A DNA stretch of 64,000 nucleotides from UBA7239 sp964509075. Lineage in GTDB: Bacteria; Pseudomonadota; Gammaproteobacteria; Pseudomonadales; UBA7239. Where the stretch lies: the NCBI GenBank assembly GCA_964509075.1, contig CAZDWC010000001.1, positions 1 to 64,000 of the forward strand. Reading direction: 5' to 3'. The translations under genes and the position numbers were made by a program. Positions 16,592-25,189 of the stretch are shown here, one piece after another (position 1 is the stretch's first letter; every line of letters begins with the position of its first letter). The notes under the pieces are model-generated. The model was not told where the DNA came from, did no database searches, and was given only the letters and a program-made list of their open reading frames with translations.

Positions 16592-18100
16592 ATGGCCCGT
16601 ATCGCCCTGATAAAAATATTCACCGGTTTGAATCTTGCACCCGCACAGTTGTCGGGTGAATTGCAGCGTGCCGGTCACATGTCGCGCATCATTTATTTCA
16701 AGGATCACCATATTGTCGATTATGACAATTACACGGATTATGAAATAACAGATTACCCGGGCGTGTTTACCGCTGCAGACGGCGTTAAAAAAGTCTGGAA
16801 TTGTTACAAGCCATTCACCGACAAGGAGTGGCGCTTGCTGATCGAGGATTTGCAAGCCTTCAGGCCTGATGCGATCGGTTTCAGTGTGGTGTCAGGGATT
16901 ATCCGTGAAGCGGGAATGGTGACGGAAGTTTTGCGACAGCACTTTGCTGTACCGTTTATCTGGGGTGGGCCAGGGCCTACGCTGGAGCCTGAGCGATGTC
17001 TTGCGCATGCGGATCTGGTTTGCATTAACGAAGGTGAAGCCGTCATCGTTGCATTGGCGGATCGCATTGATGCTGGCAGCGATATTCACGACATTCCCGG
17101 AACGTGGGCGCGAAAGCCCGATGGCAGCTTGCAGCGCAATGAAAACCAGCCTTTGCTGAAACTGGATGATCTGGCTATTCCAGACTGGAATCTTGAGCAC
17201 TATGTGCACATCAATAACTTCAAAGGCAGGCGTACCGGGATATATCCGAACAACCTGAAACAGGAATACCCCATCATGACGCAGCGGGGTTGTCCTTTTT
17301 CCTGCTCGTTTTGTATCGAATCCCGTTATCAGGATATGTTCGGCAAGAAAAATTCGCTTCGCCGCCGCAGTATTGATGTCGTCTTGCAGGAGTTGCATTG
17401 GGCCAAGGAAAACCTCGATATAAAATCCATTCTTTTTTATGACGAGGTTTTCACGGTAAATCCGCGTTGGCTGGATGAATTTTTGCCGCGTTACCAGCAG
17501 GAAATCGGTTTGCCATTCTGGTGTTACACATATCCTACGACGCATACGCCGGAGATCCTGCGAAAGCTGAAAGAGGCGGGCATGGTGTCCATTACCATGG
17601 GCATACAGTCAGGAAGCGAGCGTATTCTCCGCGAGCATTTTAATCGCCCGACGGCAATTGCACGGGTATTGAAAGCTGCGCAGGAAATTGTCGATCTCGG
17701 TCCGGATGTTCGTGGCTTCTTTGACCTGATCAGCAATGTGCCATTTGAAACGGAAGAAGATTTGCGCGGGACGTTCAATTTTCTGCTGGAGCTGCCGAAG
17801 TCGATCAAGATGCTGGGCATTGCAGAAATGACCAATTTCCCGACCTATGACTATACGCGTCAGGTTGATGAAATGGAGCATGTGCTGGCAACGGATGTTG
17901 CACAAGCCAATTCAACTGCCCGGCTGTCGCAGGCCGATTACGATTATTACCACAGACTGTATCTGTTGACGCGCACGGATATGTCTGTGGAGAGGTTGCG
18001 TGAAATCGGTGAAGACTCGAGGTATCGGCAGGATCCGATGCTGCTGAACGCATTGATTACCAACGAGCCCTACATTTCATTTACCGGTATTTCATTTTGA
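16592..18100 (+). CDS. B12-binding-domain radical SAM protein
   Basis: 502-residue enzyme of the cobalamin-dependent (class B) radical SAM group. Residues about 1-190 form a Rossmann-like B12-binding domain (AIGFSVVSG, IWGGPGPTLEPE, INEGEAVIVALAD); the DxHxxG cobalamin-ligand motif is not present, as in several members of the group. The 4Fe-4S/SAM motif CPFSCSFC is at residues 234-241, in the context PIMTQRGCPFSCSFC. The later VSITMGIQSGSERILREHFNR belongs to the Elp3-like barrel. Members methylate or rearrange lipids, cofactors and antibiotics; the substrate here cannot be told. Its stop codon lies inside a 19-bp tandem repeat. Confidence 0.85.
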   Translation: MARIALIKIFTGLNLAPAQLSGELQRAGHMSRIIYFKDHHIVDYDNYTDYEITDYPGVFTAADGVKKVWNCYKPFTDKEWRLLIEDLQAFRPDAIGFSVVSGIIREAGMVTEVLRQHFAVPFIWGGPGPTLEPERCLAHADLVCINEGEAVIVALADRIDAGSDIHDIPGTWARKPDGSLQRNENQPLLKLDDLAIPDWNLEHYVHINNFKGRRTGIYPNNLKQEYPIMTQRGCPFSCSFCIESRYQDMFGKKNSLRRRSIDVVLQELHWAKENLDIKSILFYDEVFTVNPRWLDEFLPRYQQEIGLPFWCYTYPTTHTPEILRKLKEAGMVSITMGIQSGSERILREHFNRPTAIARVLKAAQEIVDLGPDVRGFFDLISNVPFETEEDLRGTFNFLLELPKSIKMLGIAEMTNFPTYDYTRQVDEMEHVLATDVAQANSTARLSQADYDYYHRLYLLTRTDMSVERLREIGEDSRYRQDPMLLNALITNEPYISFTGISF

Positions 18101-18140
18101 TGCTGGTATTTCATTCTGATGCCGGTATTTCATTCTGATA
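18084..18140. repeat. Three-copy 19-bp tandem repeat across two convergent stop codons
   Basis: Three units of 19 bp (18084-18102, 18103-18121, 18122-18140), core GGTATTTCATT[TC]TGAT, differing at only a few positions. Unit 1 encodes the last residues and TGA of the radical SAM gene; unit 3 contains the stop codon of folA on the other strand (18130-18132). No terminator hairpin is seen between the two genes. Confidence 0.93.
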
Positions 18141-18663
18141 TTGCCTGTTTGCGATCCAGTGTTGTGAAAAAGTACGCATAAGGATTTTTTTCGCAGGCAG
18201 GAAAGCCCTCCCTCGCGGTTTCTTCCCAGTCTGTGCTGCTCAATGGCGGGAAACATGCATCACCGTCGATGTCAGCATCGACTTCCGTAACATAGGCGCG
18301 GCTAACGCGCGGCAGGGCTTCGCGGTAGATCTGCGCGCCGCCGATAATCATGATTTCATCTGTGTCACGCGCAGTCGCCAGCGAGTCGGCTAGCAGCAAG
18401 GCGGTGTCGAGATCGTTCACTACCGTGGCGCCGTGGGCGTAATAGTTTTCGTTGCGTGTCACCACGATATTGTCGCGGCCCGGCAGCGGTTTGCCCAGGG
18501 ACTCCCAGGTGTTGCGGCCCATGATGATGGGCTTGTTCATCGTCAGTGCCTTGAAGTGTTTCAGGTCATTGGGCAGATGCCAGGGCAACTGGTTGTCGCG
18601 GCCGATGACGCCGTTGCGCGCGCGGGCGACAATCAGGGCAATGGTTTTTTGTGAGGCATTCAT
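18130..18663 (-). CDS. folA: Dihydrofolate reductase
   Basis: Reduces dihydrofolate to tetrahydrofolate with NADPH. 177 residues. Landmarks: ALIVARARNGVIGRDNQLPW (Met20-loop region), HLPNDLKHFKALTM with the catalytic Asp, PIIMGRNTWESLGKPLPGR (NADPH binding) and EIMIIGGAQIYREAL. The ATG overlaps the thyA stop codon (ATGA, 18660-18663), so it is translationally coupled to thyA, whose reaction makes the dihydrofolate that FolA recycles. The C-terminal codons run into the 19-bp repeat array. Confidence 0.97.
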   Translation of the reverse strand: MNASQKTIALIVARARNGVIGRDNQLPWHLPNDLKHFKALTMNKPIIMGRNTWESLGKPLPGRDNIVVTRNENYYAHGATVVNDLDTALLLADSLATARDTDEIMIIGGAQIYREALPRVSRAYVTEVDADIDGDACFPPLSSTDWEETAREGFPACEKNPYAYFFTTLDRKQAISE

Positions 18664-19454
18664 ACCGCCACCGGTGCTGCAATATGCGGCTGCGCGTGGT
18701 AATCGAGCAATTCAAAATCCTCGAAGCGGAACGCGAAAATATCTTTTACGGCGGGATTGACGTGCATGCGCGGCAGTTTGCCCGGCGTGCGTTGCAGCTG
18801 TTGTTCCACTTGCTCGAGATGGTTGCTGTATAAATGTGCGTCGCCGAAGGTGTGCACGAAGTCGCCGGGTTCGAGATCGCACACTTGTGCGATCATCATG
18901 GTCAGTAATGCATACGAAGCGATATTGAATGGCACGCCCAGAAAAATATCCGCGCTGCGTTGATACAGCTGGCAGGACAATTTGTTGTCGGCGACGTAGA
19001 ACTGGAACAGCGTGTGGCAGGGCGGCAGCGCCATGTTGTTCACTTCGGCTACGTTCCAGGCACTGACCAGCAGCCGGCGTGAATCCGGATTTTTCCTGAT
19101 CATGTCGATCAGCTGGGTGATCTGGTCGATGGTGCCGCCCTTGCCGTCCGGCCATGAGCGCCATTGGTGGCCGTATACCGGGCCGAGTTCGCCGTTGGCA
19201 TCGGCCCATTCGTCCCAGATTTTCACGCCGTTGTCGTTCAGGTATTTGATGTTGGTGTCGCCGGCGAGAAACCACAGCAACTCATGGATGATGGATTTGA
19301 GATGCAGTTTCTTGGTGGTAAGCAGCGGAAAACCGTCGGCGAGATTGAAACGCATCTGGTAACCGAAAACGCTCACGGTGCCGGTGCCGGTTCTGTCGGT
19401 TTTCACTACGCCGTTGTCGCGCACATGGCGCATCAGATCGAGATACTGTTGCAT
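18660..19454 (-). CDS. thyA: Thymidylate synthase
   Basis: Methylates dUMP to dTMP with methylene-tetrahydrofolate. 264 residues from the ATG at 19454, equal to E. coli ThyA and starting MQQYLDLMRHVRDNG as expected; the open frame extends 25 codons further upstream into lgt but that is not needed. DRTGTGTVSVFGYQMRF, the active-site segment ALPPCHTLFQFYV (Cys about 146) and FNIASYALLTMM are conserved. The ATG overlaps the lgt stop (ATGA), and its own stop overlaps the folA start, so lgt-thyA-folA is a tightly coupled operon. Confidence 0.98.
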   Translation of the reverse strand: MQQYLDLMRHVRDNGVVKTDRTGTGTVSVFGYQMRFNLADGFPLLTTKKLHLKSIIHELLWFLAGDTNIKYLNDNGVKIWDEWADANGELGPVYGHQWRSWPDGKGGTIDQITQLIDMIRKNPDSRRLLVSAWNVAEVNNMALPPCHTLFQFYVADNKLSCQLYQRSADIFLGVPFNIASYALLTMMIAQVCDLEPGDFVHTFGDAHLYSNHLEQVEQQLQRTPGKLPRMHVNPAVKDIFAFRFEDFELLDYHAQPHIAAPVAV

Positions 19455-20260
19455 CAGTTGTTCTCCTGTTTGCGATGGCGCAGGCTCCATACGCAGATGG
19501 CGATACCGGCCATGAACATGGGGATGCACAGCTCCTGGCCGCGTGTCATCCAGCCCAGCCAGTCGAGGCCGATTTGCGCATCCGGTTCACGAAAAAACTC
19601 CACGGCAAAACGAAACAGCGCGTAGAGAATCAGGAAAAATCCGGAGACGATGCCGGTCGGCCACTGTCGTCGCGCGATGAGTTGCAGCAACACAAACAAG
19701 GCAACACCTTCGAGTGCAAACTGGTACAGCTGTGACGGGTGCCGCGCCAGTTGCAGCGGGTCGGCAGGAAAAATCATTGCCCATGGAAAGTCAGGAGAAG
19801 CGGCTCGGCCCCACAGTTCCTGGTTGATGAAATTGCCGAGGCGGCCGAGGCCGAGACCTATCGGCACCAGTGGCGCAACAAAATCCATCAGCGTGAAAAA
19901 ACGCACGCCGAGTTTTCTGGCGTACAGCCACAGCGCAAAAATGACACCGAGCAAACCACCGTGGAAAGACATGCCGCCCTGCGTGATCTTGAACAGCCAC
20001 AGCGGGTTGTGCAGGAACAGATCGAACTGGTAGAACAGCGTGTAGCCAATGCGTCCGCCGAATATCACGCCGAGCGCGCCATAGAAAATCAGATCGTCAG
20101 CTTGCTCGCGTGTTTGCAGCGGTGCGCGGCCGGTCTTGATGCCGCGCAGGGTCAGGCCCCAGGCGCCGGCGAGGCCGAGCAGATACATGAGGCCGTACCA
20201 GCGCACGGCCAAAGGGCCGATGCTGACGATGACAGGATCAATTTCCGGGTAGATAAGCAT
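19454..20260 (-). CDS. lgt: Phosphatidylglycerol--prolipoprotein diacylglyceryl transferase
   Basis: Inner-membrane enzyme that puts diacylglycerol on the lipobox Cys of prolipoproteins, the first step of lipoprotein maturation. 268 residues with about seven membrane segments. The Lgt signature GLGRLGNFINQELWGRAASP and the N-terminal RWYGLMYLLGLAGAW are present. First gene of the lgt-thyA-folA operon, in the order known from pseudomonads. Its substrates in this window include the lipobox proteins LolB (58145-58735) and those at 53300 and 62244. Confidence 0.97.
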   Translation of the reverse strand: MLIYPEIDPVIVSIGPLAVRWYGLMYLLGLAGAWGLTLRGIKTGRAPLQTREQADDLIFYGALGVIFGGRIGYTLFYQFDLFLHNPLWLFKITQGGMSFHGGLLGVIFALWLYARKLGVRFFTLMDFVAPLVPIGLGLGRLGNFINQELWGRAASPDFPWAMIFPADPLQLARHPSQLYQFALEGVALFVLLQLIARRQWPTGIVSGFFLILYALFRFAVEFFREPDAQIGLDWLGWMTRGQELCIPMFMAGIAICVWSLRHRKQENN

Positions 20261-20396
20261 GAAACGTCTTGTGTGGGATAGGGATCCGGGCGCCGCCGGT
20301 GAGCGGCAAGCTTAACGGCTGCGCAGGCGTTAGACTAGCCTCGGCGAAGAGTGCGCAGGTGTGGCGCGTGGCTGAACGTATCAAGCAGGGGTGGTT

Positions 20397-21908
20397 GTGA
20401 AAACAGATGCATTTTCTCTCTACGGCTGGCAGGTGGGCTGGCTGGAGGCGGTCATCGTCGCAGTGTTGCTGCAGCTGTTGCTGTTGCGCAAGTTGCCGGA
20501 AGAGCGCGCCTTGCTCCGCCAGCACGGTGTGATGGCGCTGTTGTGTCTGTTTGCCGTGGCGGCAGCTCATGTCTTGCCGCTGGTGGGTTTGAAAGCCGGC
20601 TCGGCGCTGGGCGAGGCCGTGTCCCTGCTGATCATGGGTATTCTGCTGCTGCGTCTGGCGGGGCTCGCGCTGTTTCGCGTGTTGTTGCCCGCCGCCGGTT
20701 TTGTGCCGCCGCGCATCGTCGAGGATATTCTGCTGGTGCTGGCCTATGTCGGCTGGGGCATGGTGCGGCTGCGTTATGCCGGGCTGGATATCAGCAGTCT
20801 GGTGACTACGTCGGCGGTTATCACCGGTATCGTCGCCTTCTCCATGCAGGAAACGCTGGGCAATATTCTCGGTGGCCTGGCGCTGCAGCTCGACAATTCC
20901 GTGCGCATCGGCGACTGGATCAAGGTGGATGATGTCAAAGGCCGCGTGATCGAAGTGCACTGGCGCCATACGGCGGTATTGACCAACAACGGTGATGTGG
21001 TGGTGTTGCCCAACAGCTTGTTGATGAAATCCAAAGTGGATGTGTTCTGCTCGGAAGCGCGCCCGCATTTTCGGCGCTGGGTGTATTTTCCGCTCAATTA
21101 TCCGATTCCGCCGCAACAGGTGATCAACGCAGTCGAGAAAGCGATTCGCGATGCAGACATCACCAATGTAGCGAAGACGCCTGCGCCGCAGTGTGTGGTG
21201 ATGGATTACAACGACGGTTCAACGATTTATGCGCTGCGTTACTGGCTCACCGATCCCCTGCATGATGACACCACGGATTCTGCTGTGCGCATTCACATTT
21301 ATTCCGCGTTGGTACGCAACGGTTACCAGCTCGCGCGCCCCTGTCTGGAGACGCATGTCACCACCGAAAATGCCGAGCGCGACGCGCTCCTGCACGCACA
21401 GGAAATCCAGCAACGCATACAGGCGCTGTCTTGTGTAGAGGTATTTGCGCGTCTAAATGAAGAAGAGTTGCGTGAGTTGGCGGAAAGCCTGAAACCGACA
21501 CCATTCATTCGCGGCGATGTGATGACGCGCCAGGGCGCAGTGGCACACTGGTTGTACTTGCTGGTGAATGGCGAGGCGGATATCTGGTACGAAGCCAACG
21601 GTTCGGATCGTCGCCATCTCACCACACTGCACGCGGGTGATGTCTTCGGCGAAATGGGTTTGATGACAGGCGAACCGCGCCGCGCCACCGTTACCGCGCG
21701 CACGGATGCGTTCTGTTATCGTCTCGACAAATCCGGTTTCGAGAAAATCCTGCACGCGCGCCCGGAAATCGCCGGCGAGTGCGCGCGCATTCTCGGCGAG
21801 CGCGAGCACCAGCTGGCTGCGGTGCGCGATGAAAAACCGCTGCCGGCACGTGAGCACGAGGCGCGCATTCTGGCAGGCATCAAGCGGTTTTTTGGGTTGG
21901 CCTCGTAG
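20397..21908 (+). CDS. Mechanosensitive ion channel (MscS family) with C-terminal cyclic nucleotide-binding domain
   Basis: 503 residues. Start chosen at the GTG at 20397, five bases after an AGGGG ribosome site; the GTG at 20391 overlaps that site. Residues about 1-125 contain four hydrophobic segments, followed by an MscS core (TSAVITGIVAFSMQETLGNI, then GLALQLDNSVRIGDWI) and the cytoplasmic beta domain. After about residue 345 comes a cNMP-binding/Crp-like fold (LYLLVNGEADIWYE, HAGDVFGEMGLMTGEPRRAT). This architecture is that of bacterial cyclic-nucleotide-gated MscS-like channels; whether it gates by cAMP or responds to tension is not visible. It is divergent from lgt and convergent with hsdR (11-bp gap). 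Confidence 0.88.
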   Translation: MKTDAFSLYGWQVGWLEAVIVAVLLQLLLLRKLPEERALLRQHGVMALLCLFAVAAAHVLPLVGLKAGSALGEAVSLLIMGILLLRLAGLALFRVLLPAAGFVPPRIVEDILLVLAYVGWGMVRLRYAGLDISSLVTTSAVITGIVAFSMQETLGNILGGLALQLDNSVRIGDWIKVDDVKGRVIEVHWRHTAVLTNNGDVVVLPNSLLMKSKVDVFCSEARPHFRRWVYFPLNYPIPPQQVINAVEKAIRDADITNVAKTPAPQCVVMDYNDGSTIYALRYWLTDPLHDDTTDSAVRIHIYSALVRNGYQLARPCLETHVTTENAERDALLHAQEIQQRIQALSCVEVFARLNEEELRELAESLKPTPFIRGDVMTRQGAVAHWLYLLVNGEADIWYEANGSDRRHLTTLHAGDVFGEMGLMTGEPRRATVTARTDAFCYRLDKSGFEKILHARPEIAGECARILGEREHQLAAVRDEKPLPAREHEARILAGIKRFFGLAS

Positions 21909-21919
21909 TGGAATGTTTT

Positions 21920-24900
21920 TTATTCAGACAAGGTCAGCAAATCAAACACCACCTTGGCAAATTTCTGCGCCTTGGCGGGGTCGGATAACAGCTGCAGCAT
22001 CTGGTTCTGGTGGGCATCACCACTGGTGAGAATGGCATCGTCCACGGCTTTGGGGAAATCACCCAGCATCGCCTGATCGGCAGAGTTGTTGGCAATCTGC
22101 TTCATCACCAAGGTGTTCTCGCTGACCTTGTCGCGAATGGTGTAGGCGTAATTGACCAGATCTTTTTCGGTGAGCTGATCGGTAATGAACAACTCGTTCA
22201 AGCGTTCAATAATCTGTGACAGCAGTTCTTCCTGTCGATCTCGCGGCCTGCCTGCACCCAAGCCATCACCCGGTTCCAGTTTGTATTCACCGGTGTTTTG
22301 CCGCAGCTGCAGGTCTTGTTGCCGGATTTTCGAGAGACGATATTTGCTGAGCACGACGGTATCGAGGTCGATGTCATCTTCTTCCACCACGGATTCGCGC
22401 AGCATCGGGCGCAGGTTACGCGCGTAGAGGCTCAACTTTTCGAGTTGTTTGTCGTCGTAATCGACAATCTGTGACATGAACTCGTAGAAGCGCACAAAGC
22501 TGCCCAGGTCTTTCTTGAAGATTTCCAGGGCGTCTTTTTCCTTCTTGCAGTCCGCCAAGCTGTTTTCTGCATTGGCGATCAGCACGGCATCGCCGGTTTT
22601 CTTGGTGCGCTCAAACAGGCTGACCGCCTGCTTGTAGGCATCCACGGCGGATTTGTAACGCTTGCTCCAGCGTTCAACGGCGGGCTTGCAGATGTTGGCA
22701 ATGGCCGCGTTGCTCTTGTTCCTGATGAAGAAGGCGTCGCAGAACTGTTCCACTTCCGTCCAGGTGAAAATGCCGGCCGCGCGCAATTTGTCGAACAAAT
22801 CAAAGATCTTGTCCGGGTCAGAGACATCCGCCAGTTCTGCCGTCTGGTAATAAGGCTGGAAGGCATCGAGGATGTCTTGCGGCTCGTTGAAGAAATCGAG
22901 CACGAAAGTGCCGGTTTCGGCCTTGCCGGGATAGGTGCGATTCAGGCGCGATAAGGTTTGCACGCACTCCACGCCGCCCAGTTTCTTGTCCACGTACATG
23001 GCGCAGAGTTTGGGCTGATCAAATCCCGTCTGGAATTTGTTGGCAACGATCATCACCTGATAATCATCGCTATCAAAGGCCTTGCGCATGTCGCGGCCCT
23101 TGAGGTTCGGGTTCATCGTGCTTTCGGTGAATTTCTTGTCGAGCAATGCGCTGGCATTCGGATCTTTGTCGGTGAATTCCACCTCGCCGGAAAATGCGAC
23201 CATGGCGTGAATTTTCGCGTAGCCCTTTTCGGTGATGTACTTGTCGAAACCGTGTTTGTAACGCACGGCTTCCTTGCGCGAACTGGTCACTACCATCGCC
23301 TTGGCCTGGCCACCGAGCAGCCCCATGACGTTGCTGCGGAAGTGTTCGACAATCACCTGTACCTTCTGCGCGATGTTGTAATCATGCAGCCGCACCCACT
23401 GGTTCAACTTCACCTTGGCTTTCTTGCTTTCCACTTCCTGATCGGCGGCCTGCATTTTCATCGCCAGGTTATAGGCCACTTTGTAATTGGTGTAGTTTTT
23501 CAGCACATCGAGAATAAAACCCTCTTCAATCGCCTGGCGCATGCTGTACACATGGTAGGCCTCGGGCTTGTTGGTCTTCGATGGCGGCTCTTTGGGGTTC
23601 GGCACCCGGCCAAACAATTCCAGCGTTTTGGTTTTGGGGGTGGCGGTGAAGGCAAAGTAGCTCAGGTTTTTCGAGCTGCGGCGTGCAGCCACGGCGGCAT
23701 CTAGAATATCTTCCGTGGTCAGTTCCTCTTCGCCGTCACCTTTTGCTTCCAGCATCAACACTTCTTTCAGTTGCCGCGCAGTCGAACCGGTTTGTGAGGA
23801 GTGCGCTTCATCGGCAATGATGGCGTAGCAGCGCTCCTTGAGACTCACGCTGTTTTCAATGGCGCGCAGCACATAGGGAAAGGTCTGGATGGTGACGATG
23901 ATGATGGGCTGCGAATGCTCCAGCGCACTGGCCAGCTTTTCCGATTTGGAACCATCACCTTCCTGATTGTTGATGCGGCCTACCGCGCCATCCACATGCT
24001 CAAACTGGTTGATGGTGTCTTGCAGCTGCGCATCCAGCACTGTTCTATCCGTCACAACAATTACTGAATTGAAGCGTTTGTTGCCGTGTTCGTCATACAG
24101 GGCAGACAACTGGTGCGCTACCCAGGCAATCGAGTTGGATTTGCCCGAGCCGGCGCTGTGCTGGATCAGGTATTTATGGCCTGGCCCTTCGCTGTTGGCA
24201 GCATTCACCAGTTTGTTCACCACATGCCACTGGTGGTAACGCGGAAAGATCAGGCTTTCTTTCTTGTACTTGCGGCCTTCCCAGTCTTCCTTGTCTTCAA
24301 TCTGCAAATGCACGAAGCGCGCAAGAATGTTCAGCAGATTCTCCGGCAGCAGTACTTCATTCCACAGGTAATCGGTAGCGTACTGGTTGATGTCTTCAGG
24401 CACATCGTTACCGGCACCGCCGTCTTTGGTGCCTTTGTTGAAGGGCAGGAAGAAAGTGTTGTCGCCTTCCAGCCGGGTGGTCATGTAGACCTCGTACTGG
24501 CTCACGGCGAAATGCACGAGGGCGCCGCGTTTGAAGGTCAGCAAGGGCTCTGGTTTTTTGGTGATAGGGTCAACGGGGAAGCGTGTGGTTTTGTACTGCT
24601 TGATGGCGTTCTGCACCGCCTGCTTGAATTCGGATTTGAGTTCCAGCGTGGCCACTGGCAAACCATTTACAAACAGCACCAGATCAATGCGCCAGGCTTT
24701 GGCTTTGCTGCCGGTTTCAGCCAAGTGCTCTTCCGTCGCCCACGGGGAATACACCAGCTCCGGTACTACCCGGCAACGGTTCTGTTGGTAGCGTGCCAAG
24801 GTATCCGGGTTCAAATCGTGTTCGGGTTTGAACTGGCACAGCGAAAAGCGCGTACCACGGTCGCGGATCTCATGGCGCAACACGCCCAGCGTGCCGAAGG

Positions 24901-25186
24901 TGCGCATGTCCTTGGCCGGTGCATTGGGGTCGGTCTTGTTGAGCTGGTTGGCAACGCGCTCCAGAAATTTCTGCTCGGGGTTGTTGGGCTTCTCAGGTGT
25001 TGATGGATAGAGGGCACAGAATTTTTGCCATTGCTCATGCTGCGTTTCCTGCACAAAACCCAGCAGGTCTTCCGGGTACAAGGCCAGTTCGCGGTTGTAG
25101 TGTTCGGCTTTGCCCAGCAGCCAGCCATTGGCCACCAGATGTTTGAGCATGTCGTTCTGAAAGGTCAGTTCGTTGGCCTTATTCAT
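21920..25186 (-). CDS. hsdR: Type I restriction enzyme, R (translocase/endonuclease) subunit
   Basis: Motor and nuclease of a type I restriction system; cuts unmethylated DNA far from the recognition site after ATP-driven translocation. 1088 residues. The N-terminal nuclease domain has the PD-ExK elements WRIDLVLF and VATLELKSEFKQAVQNA. The helicase follows with Walker A HSAGSGKSNS, the DEAH box IIADEAHSSQTG, and motif III FAFTATPKTKT; the second RecA domain contains VANKFQTGFDQP and LSRLNRTYPGK. The C-terminal third is the HsdM/S-docking helical region. Last gene of the hsdM-hsdS-DUF1016-hsdR run, starting 3 bp after the DUF1016 gene. Confidence 0.96.
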   Translation of the reverse strand: MNKANELTFQNDMLKHLVANGWLLGKAEHYNRELALYPEDLLGFVQETQHEQWQKFCALYPSTPEKPNNPEQKFLERVANQLNKTDPNAPAKDMRTFGTLGVLRHEIRDRGTRFSLCQFKPEHDLNPDTLARYQQNRCRVVPELVYSPWATEEHLAETGSKAKAWRIDLVLFVNGLPVATLELKSEFKQAVQNAIKQYKTTRFPVDPITKKPEPLLTFKRGALVHFAVSQYEVYMTTRLEGDNTFFLPFNKGTKDGGAGNDVPEDINQYATDYLWNEVLLPENLLNILARFVHLQIEDKEDWEGRKYKKESLIFPRYHQWHVVNKLVNAANSEGPGHKYLIQHSAGSGKSNSIAWVAHQLSALYDEHGNKRFNSVIVVTDRTVLDAQLQDTINQFEHVDGAVGRINNQEGDGSKSEKLASALEHSQPIIIVTIQTFPYVLRAIENSVSLKERCYAIIADEAHSSQTGSTARQLKEVLMLEAKGDGEEELTTEDILDAAVAARRSSKNLSYFAFTATPKTKTLELFGRVPNPKEPPSKTNKPEAYHVYSMRQAIEEGFILDVLKNYTNYKVAYNLAMKMQAADQEVESKKAKVKLNQWVRLHDYNIAQKVQVIVEHFRSNVMGLLGGQAKAMVVTSSRKEAVRYKHGFDKYITEKGYAKIHAMVAFSGEVEFTDKDPNASALLDKKFTESTMNPNLKGRDMRKAFDSDDYQVMIVANKFQTGFDQPKLCAMYVDKKLGGVECVQTLSRLNRTYPGKAETGTFVLDFFNEPQDILDAFQPYYQTAELADVSDPDKIFDLFDKLRAAGIFTWTEVEQFCDAFFIRNKSNAAIANICKPAVERWSKRYKSAVDAYKQAVSLFERTKKTGDAVLIANAENSLADCKKEKDALEIFKKDLGSFVRFYEFMSQIVDYDDKQLEKLSLYARNLRPMLRESVVEEDDIDLDTVVLSKYRLSKIRQQDLQLRQNTGEYKLEPGDGLGAGRPRDRQEELLSQIIERLNELFITDQLTEKDLVNYAYTIRDKVSENTLVMKQIANNSADQAMLGDFPKAVDDAILTSGDAHQNQMLQLLSDPAKAQKFAKVVFDLLTLSE

Positions 25187-25189
25187 CCG

